A stretch of DNA of 51,603 nucleotides, from contig CAMNJQ010000056.1 in assembly GCA_946541575.1 (NCBI GenBank), positions 1-51,603 of the forward strand, given 5' to 3'. The notes below the pieces were generated by a model. The model worked only from the letters and a program-made list of their open reading frames with translations, was not told the DNA's origin and made no database searches. The DNA comes from an uncultured Clostridium sp. Its GTDB lineage: Bacteria > Bacillota_I > Bacilli_A > RF39 > UBA660. Positions within the stretch are counted from its first letter, which is position 1. The number at the start of each line of letters is the position of its first letter. A program made the translations under genes and the position numbers. Below are positions 50,988 to 51,603 of this stretch, in pieces.

Positions 50988-51603
50988 ATGAAAAAGAAAA
51001 AAAATATTGATGAAAAATTATTTATTGATGAATTAGATGTAAGTAATGAAATAAAAGATAATTTAAAAAAGTTTAATGATTTTATTTTAAAAGTTAAAAA
51101 GAAAAAAGATATTTATTTTAATATTGTAATTGATAATATGCCTAATAAAGATATAGATATATATCTTGAATATGTTACTAAAATAATGACTAATGAAGTA
51201 ATTGTTTCTAATGTAATTGATTATAAAGATAAAAATAAGAAGAATGATAATGATACTAATAATTTAATAATTGCTAAAATTGAAGATTTGCCACATCATT
51301 TATTATGGGACGATGATGATTTATTTGAGTTATTTAGTGAACAGTCTTCTTTAAATAACATACTTTTATTTGCTACTACGAAAAAGATAAGTTTATATTC
51401 ATCTTTTAAAAAATTAAATGTTACTAATATATTTCCAATATATAGAATTACATATGAACATTCTGTAGAATCTGAATATTCTATGCTAATAGATAAATAT
51501 AAAGAAAATAAACTTAAAAATGACTTATCTCAAGATAATTTTAAAAATATATATGAAAAAATAAAAGATAATGATTATGTTAATTATTTTGGTATTTCTA
51601 ATT
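50988..51603 (+). CDS. Unidentified protein, cut by the window end
   Basis: At least 205 residues, beginning MKKKKNIDEKLFIDELD after GGAAGAG and still open at 51603. It is acidic/Lys-rich with alternating strands (YFNIVIDNMP, NNILLFATTKKISLY, NIFPIYRITYE). The last part resembles the N-terminal substrate-sensing domain before an AAA-type ATPase, but no Walker motif is in view. The function cannot be called from this piece. Confidence 0.5.
   Translation, partial: MKKKKNIDEKLFIDELDVSNEIKDNLKKFNDFILKVKKKKDIYFNIVIDNMPNKDIDIYLEYVTKIMTNEVIVSNVIDYKDKNKKNDNDTNNLIIAKIEDLPHHLLWDDDDLFELFSEQSSLNNILLFATTKKISLYSSFKKLNVTNIFPIYRITYEHSVESEYSMLIDKYKENKLKNDLSQDNFKNIYEKIKDNDYVNYFGISN

Overview
The window is a very AT-rich piece of a low-GC Gram-positive genome. 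Short intergenic gaps, strong AGGAGG-type ribosome sites, TTGACA/TATAAT promoters, the eukaryote-like (alpha2) glycyl-tRNA synthetase and the standard code (TGA is a stop) fit an uncultured gut Bacilli/Mollicutes-like lineage, perhaps RF39-like. The lineage is inferred from style, not from a marker gene. No rRNA, tRNA or CRISPR array is seen.

Left flank (1-7.8 kb): two equally truncated amidase fragments, a large OatA-like acyltransferase with a second, degenerate SGNH domain, an ATP-grasp protein, a zinc-ribbon membrane protein and a thymidylate kinase.

Defence island 1 (8-16.8 kb): a minus-strand operon of Fic protein, Ser/Thr kinase, phosphoribosyltransferase-like protein, msr-msd-like RNA and retron reverse transcriptase. 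It starts at a promoter covered by four TGATGCAA-type sites in two pairs, each with 21-bp spacing. A divergent SF1 helicase with a DUF2726-type nuclease tail follows.

Mobile element with DNA-modification cargo (about 17-28.3 kb): a modified-base-sensing HNH nuclease with a Nudix partner, two overlapping beta-class DNA methyltransferases, a tRNA-guanine-transglycosylase (TGT)-like enzyme in an operon with a PD-(D/E)xK nuclease, then a phage-like replication initiator, a small DNA-binding protein, a divergent repressor switch enclosed by an inverted repeat, a tyrosine integrase and another nuclease. A 22/24 direct repeat at 16959 and 28273 may mark the ends.

Biosynthetic or stress cluster (28.5-43.1 kb): the most unusual part. 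Two minus-strand operons each begin with the same duplicated cassette: a promoter, a 39-codon ORF and an intrinsic terminator that overlaps the ORF's stop codon. Operon A encodes radical SAM, AsnRS-like, radical SAM, AlaRS-like, a second GlyRS and an MccF-like S66 peptidase. Operon B encodes a Rel-like protein with a probably dead synthetase site, Nudix, a PPDK-like fragment, radical SAM, a split PEP-synthase-like pair and radical SAM. The housekeeping-like GlyRS lies just beyond under its own promoter. Catalytic cores that activate amino acids, radical SAM chemistry, phosphotransfer, a duplicated synthetase and an MccF-like hydrolase suggest a peptide or aminoacyl-nucleotide product with self-protection; this is inference.

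Defence island 2 (43.5-51.6 kb): two small proteins, two overlapping DNA methyltransferases with an AlwI-like restriction enzyme and a Cys-rich protein, a decayed copy of the 107-aa gene from 22.7 kb, two more PD-(D/E)xK proteins and a gene cut by the window end. Three genes appear to start at AUU or AUA codons placed ideally after strong ribosome sites.
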